Source: Emiliania huxleyi CCMP1516 (lineage: Eukaryota; Haptophyta; Isochrysidales; Noelaerhabdaceae). Taken from it: a stretch of DNA of 64,000 nt. Both the position numbers and the translations under genes were made by a program. Under the pieces are notes generated by a model that worked only from the letters and a program-made list of their open reading frames with translations, was not told the DNA's origin and searched no databases. Location of the stretch: the NCBI RefSeq assembly GCF_000372725.1, contig NW_005195300.1:112451-176450 (forward strand), given 5' to 3'. Positions 21,481 through 32,847 of this stretch are shown one piece after another (the stretch's first letter is position 1; each line of letters begins with the position of its first letter).

Positions 21481-22341
21481 TAGATACGAGTTGAAATACT
21501 CAGATCTTTCCACCTTGGGCCAGTTTCTCACAATGTACTCCGAAATGCCCTCAAGGGCTAAGTTCTCGAGCGCTTGGCATGCAAAACCTGGCAGCTCGCT
21601 CCTTTGGGAGACGAGCGTGGCTTTCGTTGCAACTCGCAGCAGATATGGCGCATCCAACTTGACAAACTCGCTAAGCTCAATCTCGCTGATATCGTCTCCA
21701 TCGTGCAGCTGCTTGGCCGCGCGAGTGACAGGTCCTTTGCCGTTGCCGGCTTGCAGGATCGCATGCAGTGAGTCTGACTCGACAGCGCGGGTATACTCGG
21801 GCTGAAGCGAAGCCTGAAGCGTGCGCAGGTCCCTGTTGTCGGGGTTCTTCTGCAGCCCAAGCAAGCAGCTTTCCGTCGCCTTTACTGGCATGCCCATGGC
21901 CTGCTGCGCTCTCGCCAATCGCCACCATCCCTTGACGAACTGCCTGCCGGAAGGAAGGGACACGCACTTTCGAGCGTCTGCCGCGGATGATGGCCAGTCC
22001 TCAAGCCGAGCCCAAGCCATGCTACGGTTGCACCATAGTACATGATCTGACGGCGTGCTTTCCAGAGCTGCCGTGTAATAAGTTATGGCTTCGTCAAACT
22101 CCCCGGCCGCGAACGCTGCGTTGCCCTTCTCCTTGTCAGGCATATCTGATCGTACCTTTGTCGCGTTGGGTTGGGTGGCGTTGGCTGTAGGTGGTGCACA
22201 CGATGCTGTGCTTTCAGTCGTTTCGCTGTCCTTTTTGGTTGCGGCACATGAGGCGCAGCGCCGCTCTTTGCCCTTCTTCAGCTGACTGCTAGAATAAGTC
22301 GACTTCGGAAGCTCGCTCAGGCAGCCTGCGCACAATGGCAT
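21382..22341 (-). CDS. TPR-repeat protein with N-terminal Cys pairs
   Basis: The start at 22341 gives MPLCAGCLSELPKSTYSS, with CAGC and CASC pairs that could bind zinc, then a linker and a three-TPR block: KEKGNAAFAAGEFDEAITYY, LWCNRSMAWARLEDWPSSA and KGWWRLARAQQAMGMPVKA. This is the Sti1/SGT-type arrangement (KxxGN..F..G.y..Ai..Yt.A), usually an HSP70/HSP90 co-chaperone or an adaptor. The rest (PEYTRAVES onward) is unrecognised. The gene is single-exon as read. Its last 30 or so codons overlap the convergent gene, so the true stop may lie earlier. Confidence 0.72.
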   Translation of the reverse strand: MPLCAGCLSELPKSTYSSSQLKKGKERRCASCAATKKDSETTESTASCAPPTANATQPNATKVRSDMPDKEKGNAAFAAGEFDEAITYYTAALESTPSDHVLWCNRSMAWARLEDWPSSAADARKCVSLPSGRQFVKGWWRLARAQQAMGMPVKATESCLLGLQKNPDNRDLRTLQASLQPEYTRAVESDSLHAILQAGNGKGPVTRAAKQLHDGDDISEIELSEFVKLDAPYLLRVATKATLVSQRSELPGFACQALENLALEGISEYIVRNWPKVERSEYFNSYLSRCSRGEPSGARSRSHPCWKERSLDPAGAWRM

Positions 22342-22450
22342 GTCCACAGCCACACAGCACCGCAGACGCAAGCCGCCGGCAGGCGCGAGGTGCGTTGGGT
22401 AAGTTGGTATTATAAAATGAACTCGGGGGCACGGGACGCGGCACAAACGG

Positions 22451-22523
22451 GAGCGGCACCATCTCAACTCGGCTGGACCCACAAACGGCATCGCGGCACG
22501 CGACTTTGATCACGCGCGAGACG
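22451..22523 (-). repeat. Dispersed repeat copy matching the 3' end of the ankyrin gene
   Basis: The segment gagcggcaccatctcaact onward matches 34201-34296 at about 90 percent with one 26-nt gap, including cggcatcgcggcacgcgact and gatcacgcgcgagacg. At 34201 it is the coding 3' end of the ankyrin gene. Here it sits upstream of the TPR gene. Confidence 0.75.
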
Positions 22524-22899
22524 GAGTTGGGGAGCGGTGCTGCCAGCCCCTCTCACCTTGGTGTGTGTGTGTGTAGGTATATGTTGTTGGCGAAGCAAGA
22601 CACATAGCTCACACAAAATCACAGGGGTCGTGTGTGTGTGTGTACACCTCTCACCTTGGCACCGCCGCGATGGTCCCTCTCCTGTTGTTTACCGTGAGTT
22701 GGCATGACGCATGTGCATGGTCCATGGAGACGGGCATCGGCATGACGCATGCAGCAGAGATGCACGTGCAAGCTCACATTCACAGCTGCTATACCTACAG
22801 AGAAACGCACCTTTAGCTCGGCGGAATGGGTTTCTTGCCCCACGAGAGGTCCGCACGGGTCGGGCCCCAGCACATGAGTACAGCTGTGAATGTGAATAC

Positions 22900-24169
22900 A
22901 TGGCGGAGCAACTCGCACCGAACGTCGCGGCGCTGTCGCTCGACGAGGCGCCCGCAATTGCAAGACTCTCCGCTGACGCATTGGACAGCATCGCCTCATT
23001 CAACTGCACGGTCGACCCCACCGCGAGCGCTTTCCAGTACGAAGCGAGCGTCAGGGAGTCGTATTATTCACTCCCTCGGGCCGAGCAAGACAAGCTCTCG
23101 AAGAAGCGAAACCAACTCCTCAAGGCCGCGCGCGCCGTGGCTGCCCGCGATGCTCTCGCCATGATGGGTACGTGCTCTGCTTGGCAGCTGCTGCTGCGCA
23201 CGTCAGAGAGCGTCTGGGGGGCGCTTCTCGTCGCCCGGTTCCCAGAACTCAAGTGTGGCTCCCTGAAACTGGGTGCCCACGACACGTACCGCTGCATGCT
23301 GAATGTCGTCTCGTTGCGTTCTTCGCCGATTTGCCTCCAGCCTTCGCCAAACGCCGGCACGCAGCTCGAAGACTTCACGTTCACCTTTGAGGGCACCTTG
23401 GTCCCTGCACCGATTACTCTTCACAGTCCGGTCGTGATACACGGGCTATCTGCGTCGCCGCAGTACAGTGCGCAATATCGCTCTTGAGCCCCGCGTGCAC
23501 GCGCTCTAATGCTGACCATCACCCTCGCCTCTGCGCGCCGCAGACGGGCAGAAGGGTCGCGTCATCGAGCAGCGAGGCGAGCGCTGGGGTGTCCGTCTTG
23601 ACGGAGGCGGAAGCCTTGCGGTACGCGCGTCCTGCCTGAGGCTGCAGCGGTTTGACGACCTCGGCTTCGACTTTGACGGCGAGCCTAAAGAGGGCTGCGA
23701 GCCCACGCCGTTTGGAGCCCGACAGTCGTGGATGGGCATCATGACTGCCGAGGAGCTGGAGGGCAAGGCCGACGCTATTGACAGTATTGGGCGAGACGTG
23801 TACTTTGGAAGCGCTTACGATCACGATTACTCCGATGCGCAGACGCTGCTGAGCGTATACGTCACGACGCCAACGATGCAGACTGTGAAGATCTACGAGA
23901 CGGCAGAGATCTACGGTACTTGCCGTCCCCCCGGCGGTGAGCGCGGCATGCAGATGCTCCTTTTCGACAAGAAGACGCTGCCTTACGCTGCCGGCCAAGA
24001 GGCAGGCAGCTGCCCAGCAGGCAGGGAGGAGCTTCTCATCCTCGCGACGCTCGACTTCAGCATAGCACTCGTGATCACTACCGATTGGTCGGGCGAGGAG
24101 ATGCCCGCGAGCGTTTTCCTGAAATACCTGCAGGGCGACGATGGCCGCTGGTGGGGAGACTTTGAATAG
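22900..24169 (+). CDS. Two-exon protein with an F-box-like segment
   Basis: The start at 22900 gives MAEQLAPNVAALSLDEAPAI. The segment MMGTCSAWQLLLRTSESVWG, then LLVARFPELKCGSLKLGAHD, resembles an F-box (a short helix bundle ending in W..L..R.....) followed by substrate-binding sequence, suggesting an SCF ubiquitin ligase adaptor; this is only a resemblance. The first exon ends in the region 23437-23487. The second starts after the acceptor cgccgcag at 23543 with a branch-like ctaatgctgac upstream. Exon 2 reads GQKGRVIEQRGERWGVRLDG, like a small beta-barrel, and ends WWGDFE at 24169. Exon 2 is antisense to an apparent open frame that is not counted as a gene. Confidence 0.6.
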
Positions 24170-24263
24170 TTCAGCCGGGCGGCTGTCGCCTTGTGTGCGC
24201 CTTTTACCCGGCGGCTCTTGAAACCCAAAAGTGTAAAACTCGTTTAGCGCTGATCTGACCAGC

Positions 24264-24905
24264 TCAATCACCACAATCAGCGTCGACGATGCCACCAAGA
24301 TGCCACGGCCGCCGCGCCCACCGCGGCCGCCAGCGCCTCGGCCGGCGGCGGCACGGCCGGGCCCGCCGCGACCGCCGCGGCCACCTCGGCCGCCGCTGGC
24401 AGTGGGCTCGTCCGCTGGAAGTTGAACGTGCTGCCGCCGCCCTTGCGCCTCGCGCCACTCGATAATCATGGCGTGGTTCGGCACGACCATGGCGTGCTCG
24501 AGCGCCTCACCCGTCTTGGGGCTAGCCTGATCGTCTTCATTTCTAGGTGGCCATTATCTCTCATAAAGTGAGTCATCATCACTCTCCGCCCGTCTTGGGG
24601 CTCGCCATCTTCTTGTCGAGCCAGCACTCGATGGCGCGGCGCTCGTACGTGTGGCCGTCCGCGATGAAGACCGGGTCCTCCACATCAGCTCCTGGGGGTT
24701 CAATGGCAAGCGCCAAGGGCATGCGTCAATGGCGTACGTCAATCGCGAGCGTCAATGGCTGAGCGTGGTCGATCGAGGAAGCGCCGAGCGAGGGTCTCTC
24801 CCAGGGTCTCTCTGCTCGAATGCACATGCACATGCACGCTGTCTGCTCGGATGCACGCCTGCGTGATGGGGCAGAGGAAGTCATCCGGCGGCTCCGCATC
24901 CGTAT
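24264..24905 (-). CDS. U-box domain protein with RGG-rich tail
   Basis: Minus strand: PPDDFLCPITQ (24.86-24.90 kb), then DPVFIADGHTYERRAIECWL and DKKMASPKTG, then EALEHAMVVPNHAMIIEW. This is a complete U-box, the E2-binding fold of a class of E3 ubiquitin ligases. The tail is a GRGG run (24.30-24.40 kb). An intron at 24527-24605 (GC-AG, 79 nt) is flanked by copies of agccccaagacggg. At the first junction the exon reads ELM followed by two bases before GAGGACCCG, so either the acceptor is misplaced or there is a one-base frame break near 24682. The 5' start and 3' stop are not certain. Confidence 0.65.
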
Positions 24906-25021
24906 GAAGCCGTACGTACGTACACAACACTGGGCACGGGACTGGCGCGCACTGGCACTAACACAGGAAAGAAGAAACCCGTCGGTTTTTCGCTGTGGTC
25001 CGCTTCTCGCACGCTGCTCGC

Positions 25022-27564
25022 ATGCCGATGCCTGGCGCCCACCCCACGAACGAGGATCTGAACGGCTTCAAGCGTGGCGAGCACGTCGAGGGGCCGCACA
25101 TCTGCGAGCAGTACGTCTTCCAGGCGCCCGGCCAGACGTCCGGTGTCTGGGGCTGGAACGACACGCAGGCGCTGTACTGTGCTGCGTGCGGCAGGCTCGC
25201 CTCCGACCACGTCGTGCTCGCCAAGCCGACCTTCGAGGAGATCAAGAAGAAGCCGCCACCCTCGCTCCCGTCGGGCTATGTACAGCGCCGCCTCGGCCAC
25301 CGCCTCGGCCACCGCCTCGGCCACCGCCTCGGGAGGAGAGAGGGCGCACTCACGCCGCGATGCGGTGCGCGCCCAGGTGCTCGACTCGTCGCAGCTCCTC
25401 TCCACTCGCGCGTACCAGGCCGAGCGCGCCGCCTCGGCCAAGACCGCACTCGACATGCTAGACGAGACCGTCGACCCGCTCGCCGTCGCTGCGCAGATTC
25501 GACCCTCGCAGCGCAGGCGCGGGGACGCCTCCGAGACACCTCCGAGACACTTCCCAGCAGAGAGGATAGAGAGAGAGGCCCCCGAGACACGTCCGAGACG
25601 CCCCCTCGCGCTCGCTCCGGCACGTGCCTCAATCCTTCGCAGCCTGCTCCCCCTCACCGCCCGCTCACCGCCCGCTCTCTCCTCACTGCCTCTGCCCGTC
25701 TCCTCGCTTCCGCCAGCCGCGCCGCCGCTGCAGCGCCGGGGTGCGCGCCCGGGTGCGGCCCGACACCGGCAGCGTCGGTGGAGGAGGAGGCGCTGGCGAG
25801 CGCGCTGGCGGGCAGCCTCGGAGTGTCGCACGCGAAGCAGGCCTCCTTCGCCAGCCACGGGACTGACCCCGCACCGGATTCGGCACTCTGGAGGTATGGC
25901 ACGTAGGACTCCTTCCCGGCCGGCGGCGGCGCCAAGCCGGACGAGGGGGTCGGGAAAGCGGCGGCTGCTTGCTCGGGGTGAGAGGCGCGGAGTGGACCGC
26001 CGCGAGGAGCCGAGAGTAGGTTGCTGCTCGCGAGACGGCAGCATGGTAGGCCTGGTACTGACCGGTGACATGTCCCATCTCGAGAGTAGGTTGCTGCGCT
26101 GCTCGCCCGCGAGACGGCGTACAACGACTCCTTCAAGGACGAGGTGGAGAGGATGGTGCGAGAGTCTATCGCCGCGGAGCGACGCAAGGAGCCGGAGTCT
26201 GATGCGGAACCTTCTTTCGCCACCCCATACCTGCCCACATCCCCCCACATCTCCCCACACCTCTCCACATCTCCCTACACCTCCCCACACCTCCCCACAC
26301 CTCTCCACATCTCCCCACACCTCCCCACACCTCCCCATACCTCCTCACACCTCCCCACACCTCCCCACATCCCCCCACATCTCCCCACATCTCCCCACAC
26401 CTCTCCACACCTCCCCACACCTCTCCACATCTCCCCACATCTCCCCACATCTCCCCACATCTCCCCACGTCTCCCCACACCTCTCCACACCTCCTCACAC
26501 CTCCCCACATCTCCCCTCATCTCCCCATATCTCCCCACATCTCCCCACATCTCCCCACATCTCCCCACACCTCTCCACATCTCCCCACATCTCCCCACGT
26601 CTCCCCACATCTCCCCACGTCTCGCCACATCTCCAATAGGAGCTCGAGCTCGAGCTTGACGCGCGGATGCCGCCCCAGCAGCAGACCGCCGCGCCGCCCG
26701 CCGGCGCGCCGCGCCACGCGTCGGTGGCGTCGCTGCTCGAGGTCCGAGAGAGGACCACGAGAGCTTACGCCGAGAGTCGAAGCCGAGAGGTTACGCCGAG
26801 GAGAGGTTACGCCGAGGAGAGATTACGCCGAGAGGAGGCCACGCGTGGGCGGTGTTGCTCCTCGAGGCGGCGCCGCAGTCGACAGTGCGTACTGTGGCCG
26901 CGAGGGCGCCGAGAGGATCTCGAGAGGATGACGAGATGTAGTGGAGAGTTAGCCGAGAGGGCGCCGGAGAGGGCGCCGAGATGAGGACGCGAGTTGAAGC
27001 CGAGATGACGCCGAGATGGCGCCGAATAGGCGGCGGCGCTGCCGCAGTACCTGGCGAGCTTCGAGGAGGAGGCGATGGACGCAGAGACGCTGACGTCGGG
27101 GTGATCTCGGGGCGATCTCGGGTGATCTCGGGTGATCTCGGGCCACTAGGCGATGGACGCAGAGACGCTGTATGGTGTGATGGAGTCGCAGGGCCGCACC
27201 GCGCTCGAGGAGGCGCGGCAGACAGCCAGAGAGAGAGAGTTGCCCTGAGAATGTGTCCGAGACTCGTTTGGGCAGGGATTGCCTGACTCTGCCCGGGCAC
27301 TGCCAGAGGCTGCCTACAAAGGAGAGAATGTCCGAGAGACTGCCCGGGCACTGCCTATGTCTGCCGCTCGTCCGCCACCGCCCGTGCCGGCTGCCCTCTC
27401 CGTTTCGTGCCTCCCTAGCCGCACCTCCCCGCGCCCCGCTTCGCTGCAGTTCGTGCCCCCCTAGCCCCACCTCCCCGCGCCCCGCTGCGCGGCAGGTGCT
27501 GCTTGAGCTCGGCGTGCGATCCAAGGGGCACCGGATGAAGATCGCAAACTTGGTCGCGCCGTGA
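25022..27564 (+). CDS. SAM-domain protein with Cys-containing N-terminus (multi-exon)
   Basis: The start at 25022 gives MPMPGAHPTNEDLNGFKRGE, with HICEQYVF and LYCAACGRL that could form a zinc site. Later exons read VLDSSQLLSTRAYQAERAAS, DEVERMVRESIAAERRKEPE and ELELDARMPPQQQ, probably helical. The C-terminus is a SAM domain: LPQYLASFEEEAMDAETL joined to YGVMESQGRTALEE and ending ELGVRSKGHRMKIANL before the stop at 27562-27564. SAM domains mediate self-association or RNA binding. Introns are dominated by minisatellites. Two flank duplicated coding sequence: 27072-27149, and the pair of gcgcggcag copies at about 27210 and 27487. Middle exon boundaries are approximate. Confidence 0.62.
26222..26636 (+). 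repeat. Intronic minisatellite array (ctccccacat / ctccccacac)
   Basis: About 40 tandem imperfect copies of a 10-bp unit alternating ctccccacat and ctccccacac make one whole intron of the SAM-domain gene. The transcript strand is strongly pyrimidine-rich. Open frames across it (SPHLPTSPH) are artefacts of the repeat. Confidence 0.9.
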
Positions 27565-28923
27565 GGCAGCCTCCACCCCTCCTCCCCGCCGAGGGCGCAT
27601 CTCTGCTGCCTCTGGGCCGCGCTGGCTGCCTCTCTAGGTCTCTTTTTGGAGGGGGCGCCCTCACATGCGCGGCCAGATCGGATCAGACTCACGTTAGTGC
27701 GCGCGCGCGTGGCCGTGTGCTCCTCCGCCGTCCTCAACCTCAATGCTCTGAGATTTTGTGTGTATTATATGGTTTTGCGAATGGTTTATATGCTGCGTGC
27801 GGTGAGCTGATCACTGATCAATGATCTATGTGTCCTGTGATCGTGCGGGGTCACTCACTCCTCTCGCCCGTTCTCCCATCGTGCATCGAGCCGCAATGCT
27901 GACGAGGACGGCTAAGGTCCAAGCAGTAGCACCAAGGGAGTGCACTGGTGTGGCTGCGGCAACCCGCCCGTTCCCCCAACCCATCGCGTTTGGTTCATGG
28001 TTGCTTCCCCCAGGATTAGTCTTCTCTGCCTGCGCGTGCGGGAACACCCTCGGGCCTCGGGCGGCCGGGTGCGGGCGGCTGGAGCTAGCATGGCTCGATA
28101 GAGCCGAGACCCCGTGTTGAGGCGTCGCTCCTTTGGGCGGCTGTTGAATCAGCAGATTCGACCTCATCTTTCCATTACTCTCATGTCCCAGTGGATGGAC
28201 GTCCCCCGTACCGTACGTCCTTTGTAAGAAAGATTCCCAGGGGCAATCATGAAGATCTGCTTTTCTTCTTCTCGAGCTTGTTGAACCTTTTCTTCTTGAC
28301 GCATCGCCCCCATGTGTCCAGAATCAAGATTTGCTCCGGGCCACGCCAGAATTCTTTTTTGGAAATCGGAGCAAAGCGCGACAAAGCCGTGAGGCGCCTC
28401 TCTAGCGGCGCGGGCGGCGGGGGGCACGGTCGCGCGGCTCAGGGTGGGAGAAGGGATGGACGAGGGAGACCGAAGAACCTCTCGATGGTCGATCTTCGGG
28501 AAGCTTATTACATTGGGCAGGGAGTTCGCGCGCCCGATCGCAAAAGAGGCCTGCTCTCGCGCGCCCGTCGGCGGTAGCGGCGGATATCGCACGCAGCAGG
28601 GCGCGGATGTAAAGTAAACTACGAACACAGCTACTCTACAAGCCTAATCAAAACACAGATCAACAGCACACACAGCGCCCTTCACATACCAGCGCGACGT
28701 GACAATAGATAGTCAATACGGTAGTCATACCGCAAATGTACAGCGCTCTGATTTGAGCGTCAACGTCACGCTGGTCGCTGCCGGGCACTCCGCCCGCCCA
28801 CGGCTCGCCTATCGGTCGGCTCGGGGCCAAGATCGATCCCGTGCACACGACCAAGTTGTACACTCGGCCCAATGCGCGATGGAGACAGCTGTCTCATATC
28901 GCGCTCCGTTCTGCCGAAGAAAG
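27565..28923. other. No supported gene
   Basis: A 1.36-kb spacer between the SAM-domain gene and the convergent antiporter gene. Short open frames on both strands (for example 28164-28628 on the minus strand) show no motif. Local AT content is higher around 27740-27840. Confidence 0.5.
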
Positions 28924-31900
28924 TCACGCGGCCTCAGAAGCCTCAGTCACGCGGGCCTCAGCCTTGGCGTCGACCTTTGGGTCTGGCGCGGTCTTGCAGT
29001 ACGACATGACGGACGCCTTGATGCCCCAAATGCCGGTCCCGATCTCGCCGCTGGTTGGCGAGTACGTCGGGACAGCGCCGCCTGCAGCCGGCAGGCGTGG
29101 GTGTGGGGCTGTGGGCGCAAAGGTGGACATTGAGCGGGGCCGCGGTTCTGGCGAACCAAAGCCAGGGATGTAGGAGATCGCAATCGAGATGGCTGGGGCG
29201 ACAGAGAGCGCGAAGAAGATGCCCAGACCCGCCGGCATTCCATAGGCGGTGGGCAGGAAGCCAAGGAGGAGCGCGCTGAGGCCGCAGAACATCGAGTACC
29301 TGCAGCCCGTGTGTGGCTAGCATGAGAACGACTGTCACTTGTTGCGGGGCAGGGCGCAAGAAGGGGCGCGCACGGGATCTGGGTCTTGAAGTGGTCGAAG
29401 ACGCTGCACTGGCAAGCCGCCGCGGCGAGGCAGGTGGTGTCCGACACGATGGAGGAGTGGTCGCCCCACACCGAGCCGCCCAGCACGGCGGCGGCGGTGG
29501 TATAGAGGATGTTGAGACCTTCGTCAGAGCCGTCTTCGATGCCCTCGTCGCGGGACAGGTTGATGGCCAGCGGGATCGAGATCGGGAACATGACGGCCAT
29601 GGTACCCCTGCGAGGCAACGCAGGCGCTGAGGGTGGAGAGCGCGCGGGCAGTCCCCCGCACACGCGCCAAGCACGCGCCAGGACGTGCCAGTGCCGAGCG
29701 AGCAGAGCCAGGCGAGCACAAAAGTGATAGCCGGAACGATGGCGGGATCCGTGCCCTTGAGGGCGCATCCGAGGTAGTCGGGCATTCCGAGCTCCTCTGA
29801 GAGTTTGGCGATGGACTTTGCGAAGATGAGGATCCAGACGACTTCGAAGAGGGACCTGCAATGCGCGTGTGCTTTCTGCTCAGCACAGGGCGGACCGGGG
29901 AGGGGGGTCACGCGCGCACCCCATCTGATGGCAGCCCGCCTTGATGACCTCAGCCGGCCACATGAGCGGCACCTTGCCAACCTTCTTACCGACCCACGAG
30001 TCGTCTCCCTCGGGGACGGGGATCCACTGCACAAAGTACAGGAGGGTAACCGCGATGACGCCGAGGCCGCCAACCCACGAGAGGACCGCCCAGCTGTCCG
30101 CGTTGCCAATGATGTCGACGAAGTCCTGTACGCCAGGACGGACAGAGGGGTGAAGAGGGAGGGGGGGAGAAGGGCGGCGGGGGGTGGGGGGGGGGCGGGG
30201 TTGAGCACCCCAGACCAGGTGACGTTGGGATCGGCGGCCGCGTCTGCTTTGCCTTCCATCGCGTCGAGTTCGTCGCCGCTGTATTCGAGGAAGGGGAGGA
30301 TAGTGGCCAGGAAGAGTACGGGCACGATAGCGCCGTTCCACCAGCGGCCCTTGGGGATGCCGGCCTTCGCCTTGACGGGCTCGATCGAGTCCGACGGTCC
30401 GGTCGCGACCAGCTTGTTCTCTTCCCAGCCCTCCTTGCGCGCCTTCAGCTCGGCGAAGTACATTGGTCCCCAGTCGCGGCCCGAGATGGCCATGATGACC
30501 ACAAAGAAGAGCATGAACCACGAGTAGAAGCGGTAAGGCACCTGTGAGCAAGCGAGCGGCAGTCACGGGGAGGACGCGTTTCGCATGACGGGACGCCGCG
30601 CGCTCCGAACCGATTTCAGGAAGACGTCTGTTGCGGTCGCACTCGTGTACGGCGGGGTCGTCAGTGCCAGGGCGTCTCCGATCTGCTGTAGTTCGTCTGT
30701 GAGCGGTGGGAGGGCGGCGCTCGGGTGAGGGAGCTGAGTCTCGTTCTCGGGGGTGCCGAGGGAGCTCTGTCTCGTCTCGGGAGAGCGGCCGGAGCGCACA
30801 GGCGATCCACGTCGAGACGAGCAGAAGGGACGCGACCGGCGCGGCGGTGCAGTCGACCGTGAAGGCAAGCTTCTCCTTGGAGACGCGCATCTTTTGTGCC
30901 ACCGAGAGCATGCACGCGCCGACGACCTGCGTGTTGGCGTCTGCGGGGAGGAGGGGCCAGGCGATCCTTTTTTGGGGGGCTGGTCTCATGGACTAGCGCC
31001 CTAGCCTGGTGAGACGTGCGATGGGCGGTCGGGTCGTGGGGCCCGGGGCGGCCAACGCACAGTCGTCGAAGAAGATCACGAATCCGAAGAGCCAGGTGAA
31101 GAACTGGCACATGAAGGAGTCCTTGATGCCCTTAGACATGAGGTCGGCAAGCGCCTGGACGTGGCAAAGGTGGCGTCGAGAGAGGCGGTGGCGGGCTCGC
31201 GGCCGGTGGCGAGGGGAGGGCGAGCGCCTGGAAGCCCCCGGAGCGGTGTCCCGCGCCCACAATCATCTGCATCAGGAAGACGAAGACGAAGATTTGGGAG
31301 TACCCATCGATGGCGGCACTCAGGGCAGTGTCGAAGAAGCCGCGGAAGCCGGCCCACGCGTTGCCCTCCTGTTGTGATTAGAGCGGCGGCGACCGGCGGT
31401 GAGAGGGCGTGATCTTGGGTGATGTGCTAGGCGAGCGGTGAAGTTGGGCATGGTGAGATGTGGGCGGCGCCTTGATGCACCAGCCAATCCAGATGGCCGT
31501 TCCCATCGACAGTGGCGGGTTCCGCGAGAGGACGGAGAAGAGCAGCATCATCAGGATCGGGACGAAACAAGTAAAGCCGTATCCGTAGTCGACGTCAGAG
31601 CGGCAGCACGCGCCGGACTCGTACTGCTCTGCGATCTCTGTGAGATCGCAGCCGGCAAGGACATCCTCCACGTCGCACATCTCGTCGGCAAAGCTGGAGC
31701 TTCTGCAAGCACAGGCAGGGCCGGCGGTGAGTCGCGGCGCCGGACGTCGCGCGTGCGGCGAGCAAGCTTGCCGAGCGCAGCTGATGTCAGCGGTCTCTCG
31801 GCGATGTCAGCGGTCTCCCGGTCGCTCTCTGGGCTTCTCTCGGCGTGTCATCTCGAGCCCTGCAAGGACGGAGAAGCCGGGGTACAGCGACTCACTCGAA

Positions 31901-31954
31901 AGCGCGTGCCTTGGAGCGCGTGTCAATCGGCGACCTTGATGAAGAGCGTGCCAT
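28924..31954 (-). CDS. NhaC-type Na+/H+ antiporter (multi-exon)
   Basis: The start at 31954 (MARSSSRSPIDTRSKARAFE) joins in frame across an intron (31703-31895, GTGAGT donor) to SSSFADEMCDVEDVLAG. Later exons give YGFTCFVPILMMLLFSVL, ALADLMSKGIKDSFMCQFFT, FVIFFDDCANTQVVGACML, VDCTAAPVASLLLVSTWIA, VPYRFYSWFMLFFVVIMAI, then IIGNADSWAVLSWVG, ITFVLAWLCSLGTGTSWG, GTMAVMFPISIPLAINL and LGGSVWGDHSSIVSDTTCLA. The FFDDCANT and GDH-S-SDTT signatures are those of the Na_H_antiporter/NhaC family, with a Cys where bacteria usually have Tyr. It would exchange Na+ for H+ across plasma or organelle membrane. About ten helices are visible. It is complete, ending at 28924. Confidence 0.85.
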
Positions 31955-32847
31955 CTCGGCGATCTCACTGAAAATTTTCTTTTTCTCCTTTCTAAACACA
32001 CCAACCGTCAGAAGTCTTCGAACATCGCGAACAGCGTGTTTCTCTGTCTGTTCCGTGTTTCTCTTCTCGATTACTCGTCGCCGCGAATGGTTGGGCAGGT
32101 TACTCAGGACATGATCGCGGCGTGAACACGCCGATCTGACAAAATCCCGAGTGCCTACCGCGCTGTGTCGCGGCGTGTGCGGTAGGCTTTGTTTGAAGTT
32201 AAAAGTCGAACCAGAGAGGCGTCGTCCTGAGTCTCCCCCGGACCGCCCGTCCGGCACTGCTCCGGGACGCACGCCGGCGAAGCACCATCAAGCTGCTGTA
32301 CGGCCCCGGCATCGCCTCCCCTGGCTTAGCTAGACTGAGAGATATTGTGGACATGGTTGGTCTCTACAATATATACACCAAGCCGGAGGCTCGGACGGGA
32401 GCTCGCGCGAGCACATAGCGAGGTGCGTGCGCGGCGGCGGGACACAGGTGAGCGGGGAGCTGGCGCACATTTCGACTGTGGGAGCTGCCAGGAGTTTGCT
32501 CTCCGTTCCAAGAAAGAAAGAAAACAGAGACGTCAAGGGAGGGACGGGAGGACGGCACGCCGCCACCACACAGGGATTTTAGGGCGCGTGATGAGAGAAG
32601 GCGCCCGCCTTTTCTTTTTTCGCCCGAAAAGCCCGGCAGTCTGGTGGTCCGCCCTCCGACCGGGGCTCTCGAGCCGCACAGATCTCAGCGGCTGCGCCGG
32701 GTCGTCGTCGGCGCGCGGGCCGCCCAAGGACGCCGCCCAAGCGCGCGTCCGCCTCGACGCCCGTGCGCAAACGAGAGAGCCGTCCGCTGGCGGGCGCCGT
32801 GCGACACACCGCCCTCTCTGACGTAGCCGCCGCGTCTCGACTCGGTG
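31955..32847. other. Divergent intergenic region with a dispersed repeat
   Basis: Lies between the 5' ends of the antiporter (-) and the ankyrin gene (+), so it holds both promoters. No TATA-like element is obvious. A 72-bp dispersed repeat occupies 32510-32581. Confidence 0.5.
32510..32581 (+). repeat. Dispersed repeat, uninterrupted copy
   Basis: Starts aagaaagaaagaaaacagag and ends cacacagggatttta. The same sequence occurs split in two at 49738-49775 and 50330-50370, where a 553-bp element interrupts it. This copy is the empty site. Confidence 0.8.

Noticed and set aside
23519..24260. Continuation of the U-box frame into a 240-residue C-terminus
   Set aside because: It is antisense to exon 2 of the F-box-like gene and carries no motif. 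The U-box product probably ends soon after the RGG run.
26222..26636. A CRISPR-like array
   Set aside because: The units are contiguous 10-bp minisatellite copies with no unique spacers, inside a eukaryotic intron.
28958..30541. One long open frame covering the antiporter
   Set aside because: It reads through real introns in shifting frames; the true exons give the NhaC family sequence only when introns are removed.
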